NCBI GenBank assembly: GCA_947458455.1
Contig: CANGYJ010000002.1
Location: 186,001 to 250,000, forward strand
Length of the DNA: 64,000 nt
Origin: Verrucomicrobiaceae bacterium
GTDB taxonomy: Bacteria; Verrucomicrobiota; Verrucomicrobiia; Verrucomicrobiales; Verrucomicrobiaceae
Reading direction: 5' to 3'
The notes below the pieces were generated by a model that saw nothing but the letters and a program-made list of their open reading frames with translations, was not told where the DNA came from and did no database searches. The position numbers were made by a program, and so were the translations under genes. This document shows positions 25,099 through 34,469 of this stretch, one piece after another. Positions within the stretch are counted from its first letter, which is position 1; each line of letters starts with the position of its first letter.

Positions 25099-25827
25099 AT
25101 GTCCGAACCCTCCTCACCACCTGCCAAACAGCCTCTGAATCCGTGGTCCATCTGGATCCCGATCATCATGGTGATGCTCGGCGTGGTGGTGTTCTATAAC
25201 TGGCTCATCTTCCGCCAGCGTCAGGAGATGGACCTGGCCAAGGCGGAGGCTGCTGGCATGCCCTCACGCCCACCCATCATGAGCCGCCTTTCGAACGATC
25301 TGGAGCTCACCGAGCGCAGCGGGAAGAAAGTGCATCTCGCCGAGTTGAGGGGTAAAATTCTCGTCACCTCGTGGGTCTTCACCCGCTGCACTCGCGGCTG
25401 CTCGGCGGTCACCTCGTTGATGAAAAAACTCTACGACGAGTTCGCTGATCATCCGGAGATCCACTTCCTGTCCTTCTCGCTCGATGCTGACGACACGCCC
25501 GAGATGCTCTCGAAGTTCGCGAGCAATCTCAACATCCCCGCCGATGCCCGCTGGTGGTTCCTCAGCGGAGATAAGAAGAACGTGCGCGATTACATGACGC
25601 GCCAGTTTGGCTTCCGCGCCGTCGAGGACATGCCGGAGAAGGATCGCCTCGGCCCCGATGACAAATACATCCACGATTTGCGCATCGCCGTCGTCGATCA
25701 CCAAGGCCACGTCCGCCGCCTCGAAGACGTGATGAATGCCGATCCCACCACCGCCCAATACTGGAGCGAGCAGCTCCGCCGCGACCTCCGCTGGCTCATT
25801 GACTACCGCGATGGCAAAGTGAACTGA
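25099..25827 (+). CDS. SCO1/SenC family copper chaperone
   Basis: A membrane-anchored thioredoxin-fold protein that delivers copper to the CuA site of cytochrome oxidase. The 242 residues contain an N-terminal anchor helix (IWIPIIMVMLGVVVFYNWLI), the Cu site CTRGC in FTRCTRGCSAVTSLM (CxxxC, residues of about 98-102), and the third ligand histidine in KYIHDLRIAVVD. It lies 37 bp after ctaB and precedes the DUF420 gene. Confidence 0.9.
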   Translation: MSEPSSPPAKQPLNPWSIWIPIIMVMLGVVVFYNWLIFRQRQEMDLAKAEAAGMPSRPPIMSRLSNDLELTERSGKKVHLAELRGKILVTSWVFTRCTRGCSAVTSLMKKLYDEFADHPEIHFLSFSLDADDTPEMLSKFASNLNIPADARWWFLSGDKKNVRDYMTRQFGFRAVEDMPEKDRLGPDDKYIHDLRIAVVDHQGHVRRLEDVMNADPTTAQYWSEQLRRDLRWLIDYRDGKVN

Positions 25828-25836
25828 CCCAGCATC

Positions 25837-25910
25837 GGAGTGATGGAGGGCTGGATTCGTGGATTGATGTGACTCAGACCTCCACTACTCCAAAACTCCA
25901 CTTCTCCATT
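25837..25910. repeat. 9-bp-unit inverted repeat between sco and DUF420 gene
   Basis: GGAGTGATGGAG on the left (from 25837) faces CCTCCACTACTCCAAAACTC on the right. It is a degenerate inverted pair of the GGAGTGGTG family inside an apparent operon. Confidence 0.6.
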
Positions 25911-25922
25911 TCCCCAGCCCCT

Positions 25923-26357
25923 ATGACCGTCTTCGAACTCCCCAAGCTCTACACGATCTTCAACGCCTGCGCCCTGCTGCACATCATTCTGGGCCTCGTC
26001 ATGATCAAAAAAGGCCAGCGCACGCCGCACATCGCCAGCATGGTCATTGCGCTGTTGTTCTCGACCGCCTTCCTCGGCTGCTACCTGTATTACCACTACC
26101 ACGCCGGGCATGTGAAGTTCGCCGGCACCGGGATGACGCGGCCCATTTACTTCACCATCCTCTTCACCCACATCCCGCTGGCCGTGCTGAGCCTGCCTTT
26201 GATCATCATGACCGTCGTCCCGGCGCTGCGGAACCGCTTCGACAAGCACAAGCGCATGGCCAAGTGGACCGTCCCCGTCTGGCTCTACGTCTCCGTCACC
26301 GGCATCATCGTTTATCTGATGTGCTACGTCTGGTATGGACCGCCGATTCGCGGCTGA
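25923..26357 (+). CDS. DUF420 family membrane protein (oxidase cluster)
   Basis: A 144-residue protein with four hydrophobic helices and conserved histidines (LLHIILGLVMI, YYHYHAGHVKF, TRPIYFTILFTHIPLAVLSL, NRFDKHKRMAKWTVPVWLYV). The pattern is that of DUF420, which travels with ctaA/ctaB and sco genes and is thought to help assemble heme-copper oxidases. The start at 25923 is used because the upstream in-frame part lies in a repeat. Confidence 0.85.
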   Translation: MTVFELPKLYTIFNACALLHIILGLVMIKKGQRTPHIASMVIALLFSTAFLGCYLYYHYHAGHVKFAGTGMTRPIYFTILFTHIPLAVLSLPLIIMTVVPALRNRFDKHKRMAKWTVPVWLYVSVTGIIVYLMCYVWYGPPIRG

Positions 26358-26387
26358 GGCAGTTAGCCTAGAAACGGAAATGGCTGA

Positions 26388-26511
26388 CCACGGAATTCAC
26401 TGAATACACGGAAATGAAGGGCAGTGCTCAATTCGCCAGAGTCATCCACAAGGTGAGCGAACAAGATATGACCCATGCCTGATCCTTCCGTGTATTTCGT
26501 GTTTTCCGTGG
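26388..26511. repeat. ACGGAATACAC-type inverted repeat, copy 3
   Basis: Left arm 26388-26413 (CCACGGAATTCACTGAATAC onwards) and right arm 26486-26511 (TTCCGTGTATTTCGTGTTTT onwards). The arms are slightly diverged from copies 1 and 2. It lies between the convergent DUF420 and GT4 genes. Confidence 0.8.
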
Positions 26512-26533
26512 TTCCTCATTTCTGAGTTTAGGG

Positions 26534-27718
26534 CTAGCGCAAAGCCCGCTCGTAAGCGGCGTGAAGGCTGGCGGTGCTTTTTTGCCAGTTCAGCTCGGTG
26601 GTGAGGCGGTCAAAGCCGGCGCGGCCCATCTGCTGGCGACGCGTGGGATCATCGAGGAGGCTCGAAATGGCTTCCGCGAGCTTCACGGCATCGTTTTCCA
26701 TGACATAGACCGCAGCCTCGCCAGCGCTGTGGCGACCCTCGATGGTGCCAAACATGACGACGGGCTTCGCGAAGGCCATGTACTCGAGCACCTTGTTCAT
26801 GGTGCAGTGGTCGTTGTAAGCATTGATAGGATCACAGGCGATGCCGAGATCGATCGTCTGCAAGGCGGAGCAGAGAAAGGCATCGCTCACACGACCGGGC
26901 ATGCTGACCTGCGCCGTGAGGCCCAACTCATCCCGCAGGCGCAGGAGAGCGTCATACTCTGGTCCGCTGCCCATGAGGAGGAAGTGCACATCGGTTCTTT
27001 TTTGCATCTGCACGAGGTGATGCGCCGCTTTGAGCAGGTACTCGACGCCATCCGCACTGCCCATCACACCGATGTAGCCGACGAGGTGCGTTTTGCCCTG
27101 CTTCAAGGCTTCATCACGAGGCGCGGCGGTATCGAGAGCGTTCGGCGCGGTGCGGACGACGAAGGCGGCATCGGCGTGGAGATGCCCACGACGCGTCACC
27201 GCGGCAAGCACGCTTTGATTCGTGGCGATGACGACATCCGCCAGCGCCAGCGTGGCCCGCTCGGCGAGACGCACGGCGCGGTAGAGCAGTCCACGCGCAT
27301 CGAATTTGGCCTCGAACATCTCCGGGCAGAGGTCATGCACATCAAAGACAACGCGGGTGCCGAAGAGCAGCTTAAAGGGCAGAGCCACGAGGAAGAGAAG
27401 GTCCGGCGGATTGCAGAGGTGAATCACATCGAAGCGGCCACGACGGCTCATCGCCTTCCAGGCATGCCAAAACTCGCCGACGAGGGCGCTGGCGTATTCG
27501 AGGAGGAAACCGAACGGCGTGCGGGCCTCCGCCGCGATCCAGTGGCGGTAGATTTGAATGCCATCGAGCACCTCCTCCGCCTGCGTGTGGCCTCGCATGC
27601 GCGGGCAGATCACCGTGACCTCGTAACCGCCATCCCGCAGCGCACAGGCTTCCTGCCAAACCCGCCGGTCAAAGGGGACCGGGAGGTTTTCCACGAGGAT
27701 GAGGACTCGGCGGCGCAT
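26534..27718 (-). CDS. GT4-family glycosyltransferase
   Basis: About 394 residues with a GT-B fold. The N-terminal half begins RVLILVENLPVPFDRRVWQE and contains FDVIHLCNPPDLLF. The C-terminal nucleotide-sugar half contains VGYIGVMGSADGVEYLL, FLLMGSGPEYDALL and the acidic-loop region VLEYMAFAKPVVMF...GEAAVYV. It probably builds exopolysaccharide or LPS O-chain. No wzx/wzy genes lie nearby. The start at 27718 gives the family-like MRRRVLIL; ATG 27727 is an alternative. Confidence 0.85.
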   Translation of the reverse strand: MRRRVLILVENLPVPFDRRVWQEACALRDGGYEVTVICPRMRGHTQAEEVLDGIQIYRHWIAAEARTPFGFLLEYASALVGEFWHAWKAMSRRGRFDVIHLCNPPDLLFLVALPFKLLFGTRVVFDVHDLCPEMFEAKFDARGLLYRAVRLAERATLALADVVIATNQSVLAAVTRRGHLHADAAFVVRTAPNALDTAAPRDEALKQGKTHLVGYIGVMGSADGVEYLLKAAHHLVQMQKRTDVHFLLMGSGPEYDALLRLRDELGLTAQVSMPGRVSDAFLCSALQTIDLGIACDPINAYNDHCTMNKVLEYMAFAKPVVMFGTIEGRHSAGEAAVYVMENDAVKLAEAISSLLDDPTRRQQMGRAGFDRLTTELNWQKSTASLHAAYERALR

Positions 27719-27737
27719 GGCGTGCATTCGATGAGCC

Positions 27738-27763
27738 TACGGAATACACAGAAGACGCGGAAA
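27738..27763. repeat. single arm of the ACGGAATACAC repeat
   Basis: CTACGGAATACACAGAAGAC and following bases match the left arm of the family. No partner arm was seen, so this is a solo or degraded copy just upstream of the GT4 gene. Confidence 0.6.
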
Positions 27764-27779
27764 GGGGAATGAATTCGCC

Positions 27780-29276
27780 TCAAGGCGTGGCCGTGCGCTT
27801 CTCTTTGGGCAGCCATTCGATTTCGAGGCCCTTGCCATCGCTCTTTTTGCCGCCACCAAAGAAGTCACCCGTATCCTTCACGGTCACAAAGATGAGGAAA
27901 CCGAAGAGCATGAGGGCGCAGGCGGTTTGCAGGTATTCGAGCAGCCTGCCCTGCGGGGGCTTGCGGCGGATGGCCTCAAGCGCCGCCATGGTGATGTGCC
28001 CACCATCGAGCACCGGGAAGGGCAGCATGTTCATGATAGCGAGGTTGATGTTGAAGACGACGCTGAACCACAACACGAGACGCCAGCCATCCGGGTGCTG
28101 GAAGAGCTTGTAATAGAGGCGGCCGACTCCGACGGGGCCGCTCATGTGCGCGGGGCTGAGGTCGGATTTGGGTGAGAGGAGCTTGGAAACCAGCGCTCCC
28201 ATGTGGCGCATGGCATCACTCACCTGCTCCACGGGCGTAGGGCCGGGCTTGATGGTGGTGCGCTTGCCTTCCACATCCCACACGATGCCGACCATGGGGA
28301 ATTCGGTTTTATCGCCGACTTCCTTCATGTTGTTCTTGTCAGGCACACGCGGAGTAATGGCGAGCGTGATGATCTGGCCGTCACGTTCGACATCGAGTTG
28401 CACCGCTTTGTTGGCCTTGTCCTGAATGTGATCACCGAGGTCAATCATGCTGCGCAGGGACTTGCCATCGGCACGAACGACGAGATCGCTAGGCTGGAGG
28501 CCCGCATCCGCGGCGGGGCCGCTGGGCATGACCTTGGCCACCATCGGGGTCATCTGGCCCATGAGGCCCACATCTCGCAATTCGGGGCGTTTGAAGATGG
28601 CATTCCACCAGGAGGCTTTCTCTTCTTTTTCCTCTTTCTTGAGCTCCGGCCACGCTTTCGGATCGACGTCGAACTTCAGCAAGCCGGCCTGCCCAGCTCG
28701 CTCGACTTCAAAGGGGATCGTATCGCCCTCACTGGCCACCATGCTCCAGCGCACGCTGTCCACGAGGCCTTCGAAACGTTTCACCGGATGGCCGTCCACC
28801 GTTTTGACAACATCCCCAGCCAGGATGCCCGCTTTTTCCGCCGGACTGCCTTTGGCAACGTGGCCGACGATGGTGGTGGAGTGCATCTCACTCTGCGGTT
28901 TTCCAAACTGCCACACGGCCACCGCGAAGGCGCAGGCGAGCAAAAAGCTAAACAACGGACCCGCGAAGGCGACGATGGCTTTATCGAGTGGGGTGATGGT
29001 GGGAAGATTGTCCTGATCGACTTCGCCTTCGAGGCCACCCATGGGGGCCATCTGTGGCAGGGCCACAAAGCCGCCGAAGGGAATGCTGCCGAGGCCGTAC
29101 TCGACGCCGTTGATCTTCTTCTTCCACAGTGGTTTGCCGAACCAGACGTAGAATTTGTCGATCTTCAGCCCACGCCAGCGGGCAGCAAGAAAATGGCCCC
29201 ACTCATGCACAACGATCATGAGATTGAAGACGAGGACGACGAGAAAGAGGGTGCCGATGAAGGAGAGCCAGGCCAT
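27780..29276 (-). CDS. rseP: RIP metalloprotease RseP (site-2 protease)
   Basis: An intramembrane zinc protease that cleaves anti-sigma factors and signal-peptide remnants. The 498 residues carry HEWGH in the first helix (VVHEWGHFLAARW, about residue 24), FGGFVALPQM, two PDZ domains (GHVAKGSPAEKAGILAGD and AKVMPSGPAADAGLQPSD) and the third zinc ligand region NMLPFPVLDGGH. Slightly longer than E. coli RseP (450). A sigma/anti-sigma pair at 49 kb could be a target, but that is inference. Confidence 0.93.
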   Translation of the reverse strand: MAWLSFIGTLFLVVLVFNLMIVVHEWGHFLAARWRGLKIDKFYVWFGKPLWKKKINGVEYGLGSIPFGGFVALPQMAPMGGLEGEVDQDNLPTITPLDKAIVAFAGPLFSFLLACAFAVAVWQFGKPQSEMHSTTIVGHVAKGSPAEKAGILAGDVVKTVDGHPVKRFEGLVDSVRWSMVASEGDTIPFEVERAGQAGLLKFDVDPKAWPELKKEEKEEKASWWNAIFKRPELRDVGLMGQMTPMVAKVMPSGPAADAGLQPSDLVVRADGKSLRSMIDLGDHIQDKANKAVQLDVERDGQIITLAITPRVPDKNNMKEVGDKTEFPMVGIVWDVEGKRTTIKPGPTPVEQVSDAMRHMGALVSKLLSPKSDLSPAHMSGPVGVGRLYYKLFQHPDGWRLVLWFSVVFNINLAIMNMLPFPVLDGGHITMAALEAIRRKPPQGRLLEYLQTACALMLFGFLIFVTVKDTGDFFGGGKKSDGKGLEIEWLPKEKRTATP

Positions 29277-29416
29277 GGGGGAGCGAAAAAGGGCAGAAAT
29301 CTACCACCCCGGCATTCCGGGCGCAAACCGTCACACGATTCTTTTGGGTGAAAGGACCGCTCCGGGGTAGAAATGGCTACCGGAATGGAATATGGCCCCC
29401 ATTCTCGCTCTCAACC

Positions 29417-30214
29417 ATGATGCCTGCCGCAGCCCCGACTCTCATTCACCGCGCCTGCCTGATCCTCCTGGCGCTCGCCACCTCCTTTCTCTGCTCCTGC
29501 AAGACGACGAAGAGTGTGTTCGCCTCCGTGAGCGTGAAGCCCTCCAGCTTTCTCAGTCACGGCAGTGAATTGAAGGAGGACCGCTCCCGCAGTGCCTTTC
29601 TGGGTAACTGGTGGACCTCCGACAAGAAACACCAGACCGCTGCGGAGGCCATCAGGAAGCTCTACATCAGCCCCGTGCGCATCGATGCCGTGCGCCCGAT
29701 GAAGAACTACCTCGCCAGAGTGGAGTTCAGCGATGAGCGGCGGCAGAAAAAGCTCGTCGAGCTAGCCAGCTATGCGCAGAAGCGATTCATCAAGGCATTC
29801 AAAGACTCGAAGACTCCACGCTATGAAATCGTCGATGCGCCAGCGGAAGATGCGATGACACTCGACCTACATCTCCTCGAGTGGGAGCCAGCTGCCTTTA
29901 GCGGTTTCCTCGCTCGTGAGACGATTGATTTGATCACCTTCCCCGCTGTGGGTGATCTCCTTTGGAAGCCGGAGCGTGCCGCCACCACCATCGAAGGCCG
30001 CCTGATCGAACCGAAGAGCCAGAAGTCGGTGTTTGAGTTTGCGGACAAAGAGGAAGCCAAGACGATCATCGTGCTGCCCGTGCAGGAAGCCTTTCCCACC
30101 GGGCAGGCCCGCTTCGCTATCCGGGAGTGGGCACGGCAGTTCGAGGTCATGATGAACAATGATTCCGCGAAGCGTCCGAAGGATAGCTCGCCGATCCAGA
30201 TCTGGGCCTTTTGA
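29417..30214 (+). CDS. DUF3313-like lipoprotein
   Basis: About 265 residues. A signal peptide ends in the lipobox-like FLCSCKTT (residues 21-28). The body starts VKPSSFLSHGSELKEDRSRS and resembles DUF3313 lipoproteins, which have a small alpha/beta fold of unknown role (LDLHLLEWEPAAFSG, IEGRLIEPKSQKSVFEFAD). The ATG at 29417 or 29420 opens the signal peptide. Divergent from rseP. Confidence 0.65.
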   Translation: MMPAAAPTLIHRACLILLALATSFLCSCKTTKSVFASVSVKPSSFLSHGSELKEDRSRSAFLGNWWTSDKKHQTAAEAIRKLYISPVRIDAVRPMKNYLARVEFSDERRQKKLVELASYAQKRFIKAFKDSKTPRYEIVDAPAEDAMTLDLHLLEWEPAAFSGFLARETIDLITFPAVGDLLWKPERAATTIEGRLIEPKSQKSVFEFADKEEAKTIIVLPVQEAFPTGQARFAIREWARQFEVMMNNDSAKRPKDSSPIQIWAF

Positions 30215-30332
30215 GCGGATTTTTCATAACGAGCAGGTCGAGTAGAAATAGACTGCTCTTCACATCCGGCTTCCCACTTGCCAGAGAGGTCGAGTTCTGG
30301 TGCGATACGAGCGTCTCTTGCTCCTGACGCCC

Positions 30333-30830
30333 ATGAAAACGCTCACCTTAAGCCTCGCTGCTCTCTTGTTGGTTGGCAGCAGCTTGTTCCTCACCTCCTG
30401 CGCCCATCCCTACGGTGCGGGAGTCCTCGGTAGCGGCATCGCCCGCCGACAGGCCACTCCGCCACTGCTCAGCTCCGTCCTGGCAGGTGCCACACGAAAC
30501 ACCCAGGCCAACAGCTGGCTCTTCGCCAACACCCGCTTCGATCCCTGCTCGCCCAGCTACCGCCGCTCGTCCTACATCACCAGCACCTATCACACGCGGC
30601 ACGCACGCCCCTACTACTCGAACTACGGCTGGGGTTGCCCTTACTATGGCTCCACCTGGGATGCCTATCCCTACACCACGCAGTGGCACCAGCCGGGCTA
30701 CAGCCGATACAACAACTACAGCAGCCCGCTGGTGAGCTACGGCCAGCCGATGAGCCACTACGGCGGCTGGAGCTATGTGTACCGCCCCGCCTACTGGCCT
30801 GCGAGCAACAGCTTCTATCGCTGCCGATAA
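30333..30830 (+). CDS. tyrosine-rich small lipoprotein
   Basis: A 165-residue exported protein: signal peptide with lipobox LTSCAHPYG (MKTLTLSLAALLLVGSSLFL before it), followed by a low-complexity region rich in Tyr, Ser, Pro and Trp (YYSNYGWGCPYYGSTWDAYP). Such composition suggests a surface or matrix protein, but no family is recognised. A strong hairpin terminator follows the stop codon by 23 bp. Confidence 0.65.
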   Translation: MKTLTLSLAALLLVGSSLFLTSCAHPYGAGVLGSGIARRQATPPLLSSVLAGATRNTQANSWLFANTRFDPCSPSYRRSSYITSTYHTRHARPYYSNYGWGCPYYGSTWDAYPYTTQWHQPGYSRYNNYSSPLVSYGQPMSHYGGWSYVYRPAYWPASNSFYRCR

Positions 30831-30853
30831 GGCATCCCATGCTTCACGAAAAA

Positions 30854-30880
30854 GGCGGGCCTCACAGCCCGCCTTTTTTT
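30854..30880. terminator. rho-independent terminator, probably bidirectional
   Basis: Perfect stem GGCGGGC / GCCCGCC (30854-30860, 30867-30873), loop CTCACA, followed by seven Ts. Five As precede the stem, giving a T-run on the other strand too. It sits between the convergent lipoprotein and sulfatase genes. Confidence 0.92.
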
Positions 30881-30895
30881 ATTTCTCACCTCGGC

Positions 30896-32407
30896 TCATT
30901 GCGGAATCGGGTCACCGCGTTTCACGGTCTTACCTTCCCACACGGCCTCATCGGTCTTTTTATCGTAAGTGAGCACGCGGCTGGCGCTGTTCGGAGCTGG
31001 TGGCACGTCGATCTTCGGCAGCCATTTTTTATGCTCGGCCATGATGGCGGCGTTTTCAGGCTTCGCGGCCACATTGGTCCATTCGTTCGGATCGTTGACC
31101 ATGTCGTAGAGCTCCTCGCTGCCGTCGGCGTAATGAATGTAGCGCCATTTTTCACTGCGAACGCCGTGGTTTCCTTGGTTGTGGCTGGTGACGGCGGGGC
31201 GCTCGCGTTTCGTGGCGGAATCCTTGAGCTGCGGAGAGAGGCTGAGGCCTTCCAGGTCATCGCGTTTCGTCAAACCGGCGAGCTCAATGAGCGTGGGATA
31301 AAGGTCGAGCAGCTCGGCGGGCTGGTTGCAGCGCTGGCCGGGCGTGATGCCCGGTCCGGCAAAGACAAGCGGGACCTTGGTGCCGCGATCCCAGAGGGTG
31401 TTTTTGCCGGTGATCTCCTTTTCACCGAGATGCCAGCCATGATCCCCCCACACGACGACGAGGGTGTCATCGCGATGACCGGACTCGTCGAGGGCGGTGA
31501 GCAGGCGGCCGATCTGCGCATCGGTGAAGCTCGTGCAGGCGAGGTAGCTGCGGACGAGATTGCGCCATTGGTTGGCTTCCTTGAGGAACTTCAAACGTGG
31601 CTCCGGCAGATGCCAGTGGAGGTACCACGAGAAGCGCGGCGTGTCGGCGCGGTCGTTCTCGATGATCTTCGGCAGCACGCTGTCGTCATCGGGATACAGG
31701 TCGAACCACTTCTGCGTCGCGTAGCAGGGCACATGCGGCAGGAAGAAACCCGCAGCGATGAAGAAAGGCTGGTCCTTTGGTGCCTTCTTGATCTGCTCGA
31801 CCGTCCACGAGGCCACTTGGTAGTCGCCTTTGCCAGTGTCGTCATTGTCCAGCGGCCACACGCCCCAATCGACGAGCGGATTGTTGCCCATCGGCGTAGG
31901 GTTCACGAGCTTCTGCGGCGGCTTGGTGCCCACGCCGCCATACGGCGCGGTGAGCATGAACTCCGGCTTGGCATCGGCTGACTTCTTCGCGGCGTTTTTG
32001 CCCTTTCCTTTGCCAACGCCGCCACCCGTGCCGCCGTGGTAGATTTTGCCGGTGGCAGCCGTGAGATAGCCGTGATTCTCAAAATGCTGCGGCAAAGCCA
32101 CGCGGTCCTTCCACTGCGGCAGCGTGCGAAACCATGGCGAGAGGCCGTAAATGCCCGTCGTGGTCGGGCGCAGGCCGAGGAGCAGGCTGGTGCGGGAGGG
32201 ATTGCACAGTGGCATGTTGCAATGCGCATTGGTGAAGGTCGTGCCGCGAGCGGCCAGCTTGTCGAGGTTCGGCGTCTTCGCCATCGCATGACCGCCGAGA
32301 TGACCGATCCAGTCGTTTTGGTCGTCGATGGCGATGAAGAGGACATTGGGCTTCGCGGCGAAGAGCGAGGCAGTGAAGACAGCGAGAAAAAAGATCGAAC
32401 GGAACAT
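30896..32407 (-). CDS. secreted sulfatase, iduronate-2-sulfatase-like
   Basis: About 503 residues. Signal peptide MFRSIFFLAVFTASLFA, metal site FIAIDDQNDWIG, formylglycine site Cys68 in PLCNPSRTSLLLG (canonical CxPSR). Then GKIYHGGT, FFIAAGFFLPHVP, WGDHGWHLGEK and LFAGPGI patterns, typical of the iduronate/choline sulfatase branch (S1_7-like). The start at 32407 gives the signal peptide. It is divergent from an MFS sugar-acid-type transporter, which may import the released product. Confidence 0.88.
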   Translation of the reverse strand: MFRSIFFLAVFTASLFAAKPNVLFIAIDDQNDWIGHLGGHAMAKTPNLDKLAARGTTFTNAHCNMPLCNPSRTSLLLGLRPTTTGIYGLSPWFRTLPQWKDRVALPQHFENHGYLTAATGKIYHGGTGGGVGKGKGKNAAKKSADAKPEFMLTAPYGGVGTKPPQKLVNPTPMGNNPLVDWGVWPLDNDDTGKGDYQVASWTVEQIKKAPKDQPFFIAAGFFLPHVPCYATQKWFDLYPDDDSVLPKIIENDRADTPRFSWYLHWHLPEPRLKFLKEANQWRNLVRSYLACTSFTDAQIGRLLTALDESGHRDDTLVVVWGDHGWHLGEKEITGKNTLWDRGTKVPLVFAGPGITPGQRCNQPAELLDLYPTLIELAGLTKRDDLEGLSLSPQLKDSATKRERPAVTSHNQGNHGVRSEKWRYIHYADGSEELYDMVNDPNEWTNVAAKPENAAIMAEHKKWLPKIDVPPAPNSASRVLTYDKKTDEAVWEGKTVKRGDPIPQ

Positions 32408-32465
32408 AGGCAGGGGTGTGGGGTAACGTAGCTTGTCGTCCGATACTTCAACTATCCTCCCCCTC

Positions 32466-33704
32466 ATGCCGCCCACCCGCCCTCACTTCTGGAAATGGTA
32501 TGTCTGCGGCCTGCTGCTGCTGGCCACGACGATCAATTACATGGACCGCGTCACGCTCGCGAATGCCTCCGTGCGGGTGACGAAGGAATTCGGCCTCAGC
32601 GAGGAGCAGTATGGGAATCTCGAACTGGTCTTCGGCTGGGCCTTTGCCGCTGGATCACTCGTCTTCGGCTTCCTGGCGGATCGTTTGAAGGTCTATTGGC
32701 TCTACCCCGTCGTGCTCGCAGGCTGGTCCGTCATGGGCATGATCTCCGGGTGGACGAGCAGCTACTCCGAGCTGCTCGTGTGCCGCCTGTGCCTCGGCTT
32801 TTTCGAGGCCGGACACTGGCCCTGCGCCCTGAAGACCACCTTTGCACTTCTCGATGAAAAAGATCGCACCATGGGAAACAGCGTGCTCCAAAGCGGTGCC
32901 AGCATCGGGGCCATCATCACGCCGCAAATTATGAAAGCCCTCATGACCGATGACATCGGCTCGTGGCGCGGGGCCTTTGTCATCGTCGGTGCCGTGGGCC
33001 TCGGATGGGTCGTCGTGTGGTTTATCTCCATGCGTCCTCGCGAGCTGGAGACGGCTCCTCTGCCTGAAAAAGCCTCCGGTGGACCGGGAAGCCTCGCTTG
33101 GATCCTCAGTCGGCGCTTCTGGGCGCTGGCGCTGCTCATCACCGGCACGCAGACGGTGTGGCACATCTACCGCGTGTGGATGATGAAGTTCCTCCAAACC
33201 GGCCGCGGCTACAGCGAGGCCGCCGCGCTGAATTTTCAAAGTGCCTACTACATCGCCACGGATGTCGGCTGCATTCTTGCCGGGGTGATTTCGATCTGGC
33301 TGGCCAAACGCGGCCTGGATGCGCATGGCGCACGGCGACGTGTGTATGCCACCGCCTGCCTGCTCACCTCGTTGAGTCTTTTCATCCCCTGGCTGCCTCA
33401 GGGTTGGCTGCTGCTCGGCGTGCTGCTCATCATTGGTGGAGGGGCGCTGGCACTGTTTCCCTGCTACTACAGCTTTGTGCAGGAAGTCTCCGCCACGCAT
33501 GTGGGCCGTGTCACCGGCCTGCTGAGCATGTGGGTATGGGCCGTCACCTCGCCGCTGCACACGCTCTTCGGCTGGATCGCCGATCAAACCGGCTCCTATG
33601 ACAAAGGCCTCGTCATCGCCGGACTCGCACCATGGCTCGGCGTGATCGCGATGAAGCTGCTGTGGGATCGCCGTCAGTCAGCGCCGAATCACTTCGCGGT
33701 GTAA
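32466..33704 (+). CDS. MFS transporter, anion:cation symporter (hexuronate) type
   Basis: About 412 residues, 12 helices. The N-terminus WKWYVCGLLLLATTINYMDR matches ExuT/GudP-type transporters of galacturonate, glucarate and related acids. Other matches are FGLSEEQYGNLELVFGWAFA, FLADRLKVYWLYP (the loop 2-3 motif) and LGFFEAGHWPCALKTTF. Next to it, on the other strand, are an SDR, an HpcH-type aldolase and an RraA protein, fitting uptake and breakdown of a sugar acid. Its 3' end overlaps the SDR gene's 3' end by 16 bp. Confidence 0.85.
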   Translation: MPPTRPHFWKWYVCGLLLLATTINYMDRVTLANASVRVTKEFGLSEEQYGNLELVFGWAFAAGSLVFGFLADRLKVYWLYPVVLAGWSVMGMISGWTSSYSELLVCRLCLGFFEAGHWPCALKTTFALLDEKDRTMGNSVLQSGASIGAIITPQIMKALMTDDIGSWRGAFVIVGAVGLGWVVVWFISMRPRELETAPLPEKASGGPGSLAWILSRRFWALALLITGTQTVWHIYRVWMMKFLQTGRGYSEAAALNFQSAYYIATDVGCILAGVISIWLAKRGLDAHGARRRVYATACLLTSLSLFIPWLPQGWLLLGVLLIIGGGALALFPCYYSFVQEVSATHVGRVTGLLSMWVWAVTSPLHTLFGWIADQTGSYDKGLVIAGLAPWLGVIAMKLLWDRRQSAPNHFAV

Positions 33705-34465
33705 CCGCCATCGACAGGCAAGTTCACGCCGGTGATGTAGCGGGAAGCATCGCTGAGGAGAAAGATCACCGCGCCACCAAGATCCGTCTCATCCGCCATG
33801 CGGCCGAGCATGGTGTGCTCACAGTAGCGCTGCAAAAACGGCTCAGGCTGGTTGTTGAAGAAACCTCCGGGCGCGAGGTTGTTCACGCGGACGTTCTTCG
33901 GGCCGTAAAGCGCGGCGTAGAAGCGCGTGAGGTTTTCCATGCCGCCTTTGTGGAAGAAGTAATCCGGCGGCATGTCGCCCATGTTCGTGCCGGTGTAGAG
34001 TTCGTAGCTCGGGCCGATCATGCCCTGAATGCTGCCGATGTTCACGATACTGCCACGTCCGGCTTCAGCCATCGTTTGGCCGAAGTGACGGTGCATGAGC
34101 ATCACGCCCGTGGCATTCACCCGCATGGATTCGGCGAACTGCTCCACCGCGCCGTTCGCCCCTTTCATCGGACGCAGCACCGCATTGTTCACGAGGCCGT
34201 GCAGCGGACCAAACTTCGCTTGGATCCGATCATGCAAAGCGATCACGGAAGCTTCATCGCCTTGATCGAGCGCTTCAGCGAAGACCGTGTGGCCCTTCGC
34301 GGTCTCTTCATCCGCCACGACTTGCAGTTTCTCCACATTCCGAGCCGCGAGGATAAGCGTGGCCCCCGTTTGAGCCAGCATCGCGGCCAAACCTCGACCG
34401 TAGAGACCCGCACCACCAGTGAGGAGGATGGTTTTGTTTTGGAGAGAGAAGGTGGGGAAGGACAT
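33689..34465 (-). CDS. short-chain dehydrogenase/reductase
   Basis: 258 residues, classical SDR. Cofactor-binding TGGAGLYGRG (residues 16-25), NNAV near 90 for the usual NNAG, SIQG with the active serine, catalytic YFFHK (YxxxK) and a closing YITGVNLPVDGGYTAK. Probably oxidises a sugar or sugar acid using NAD(P). It is the last gene of a minus-strand set with the aldolase and RraA genes, although an 89-bp repeat-bearing gap separates it from them. Confidence 0.88.
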   Translation of the reverse strand: MSFPTFSLQNKTILLTGGAGLYGRGLAAMLAQTGATLILAARNVEKLQVVADEETAKGHTVFAEALDQGDEASVIALHDRIQAKFGPLHGLVNNAVLRPMKGANGAVEQFAESMRVNATGVMLMHRHFGQTMAEAGRGSIVNIGSIQGMIGPSYELYTGTNMGDMPPDYFFHKGGMENLTRFYAALYGPKNVRVNNLAPGGFFNNQPEPFLQRYCEHTMLGRMADETDLGGAVIFLLSDASRYITGVNLPVDGGYTAK

Positions 34466-34469
34466 GGGA

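Noticed and set aside
30635-31981. Open frame of 448 codons on the plus strand
   Set aside because: Runs through the terminator and antisense to the sulfatase; no start context and no domain.
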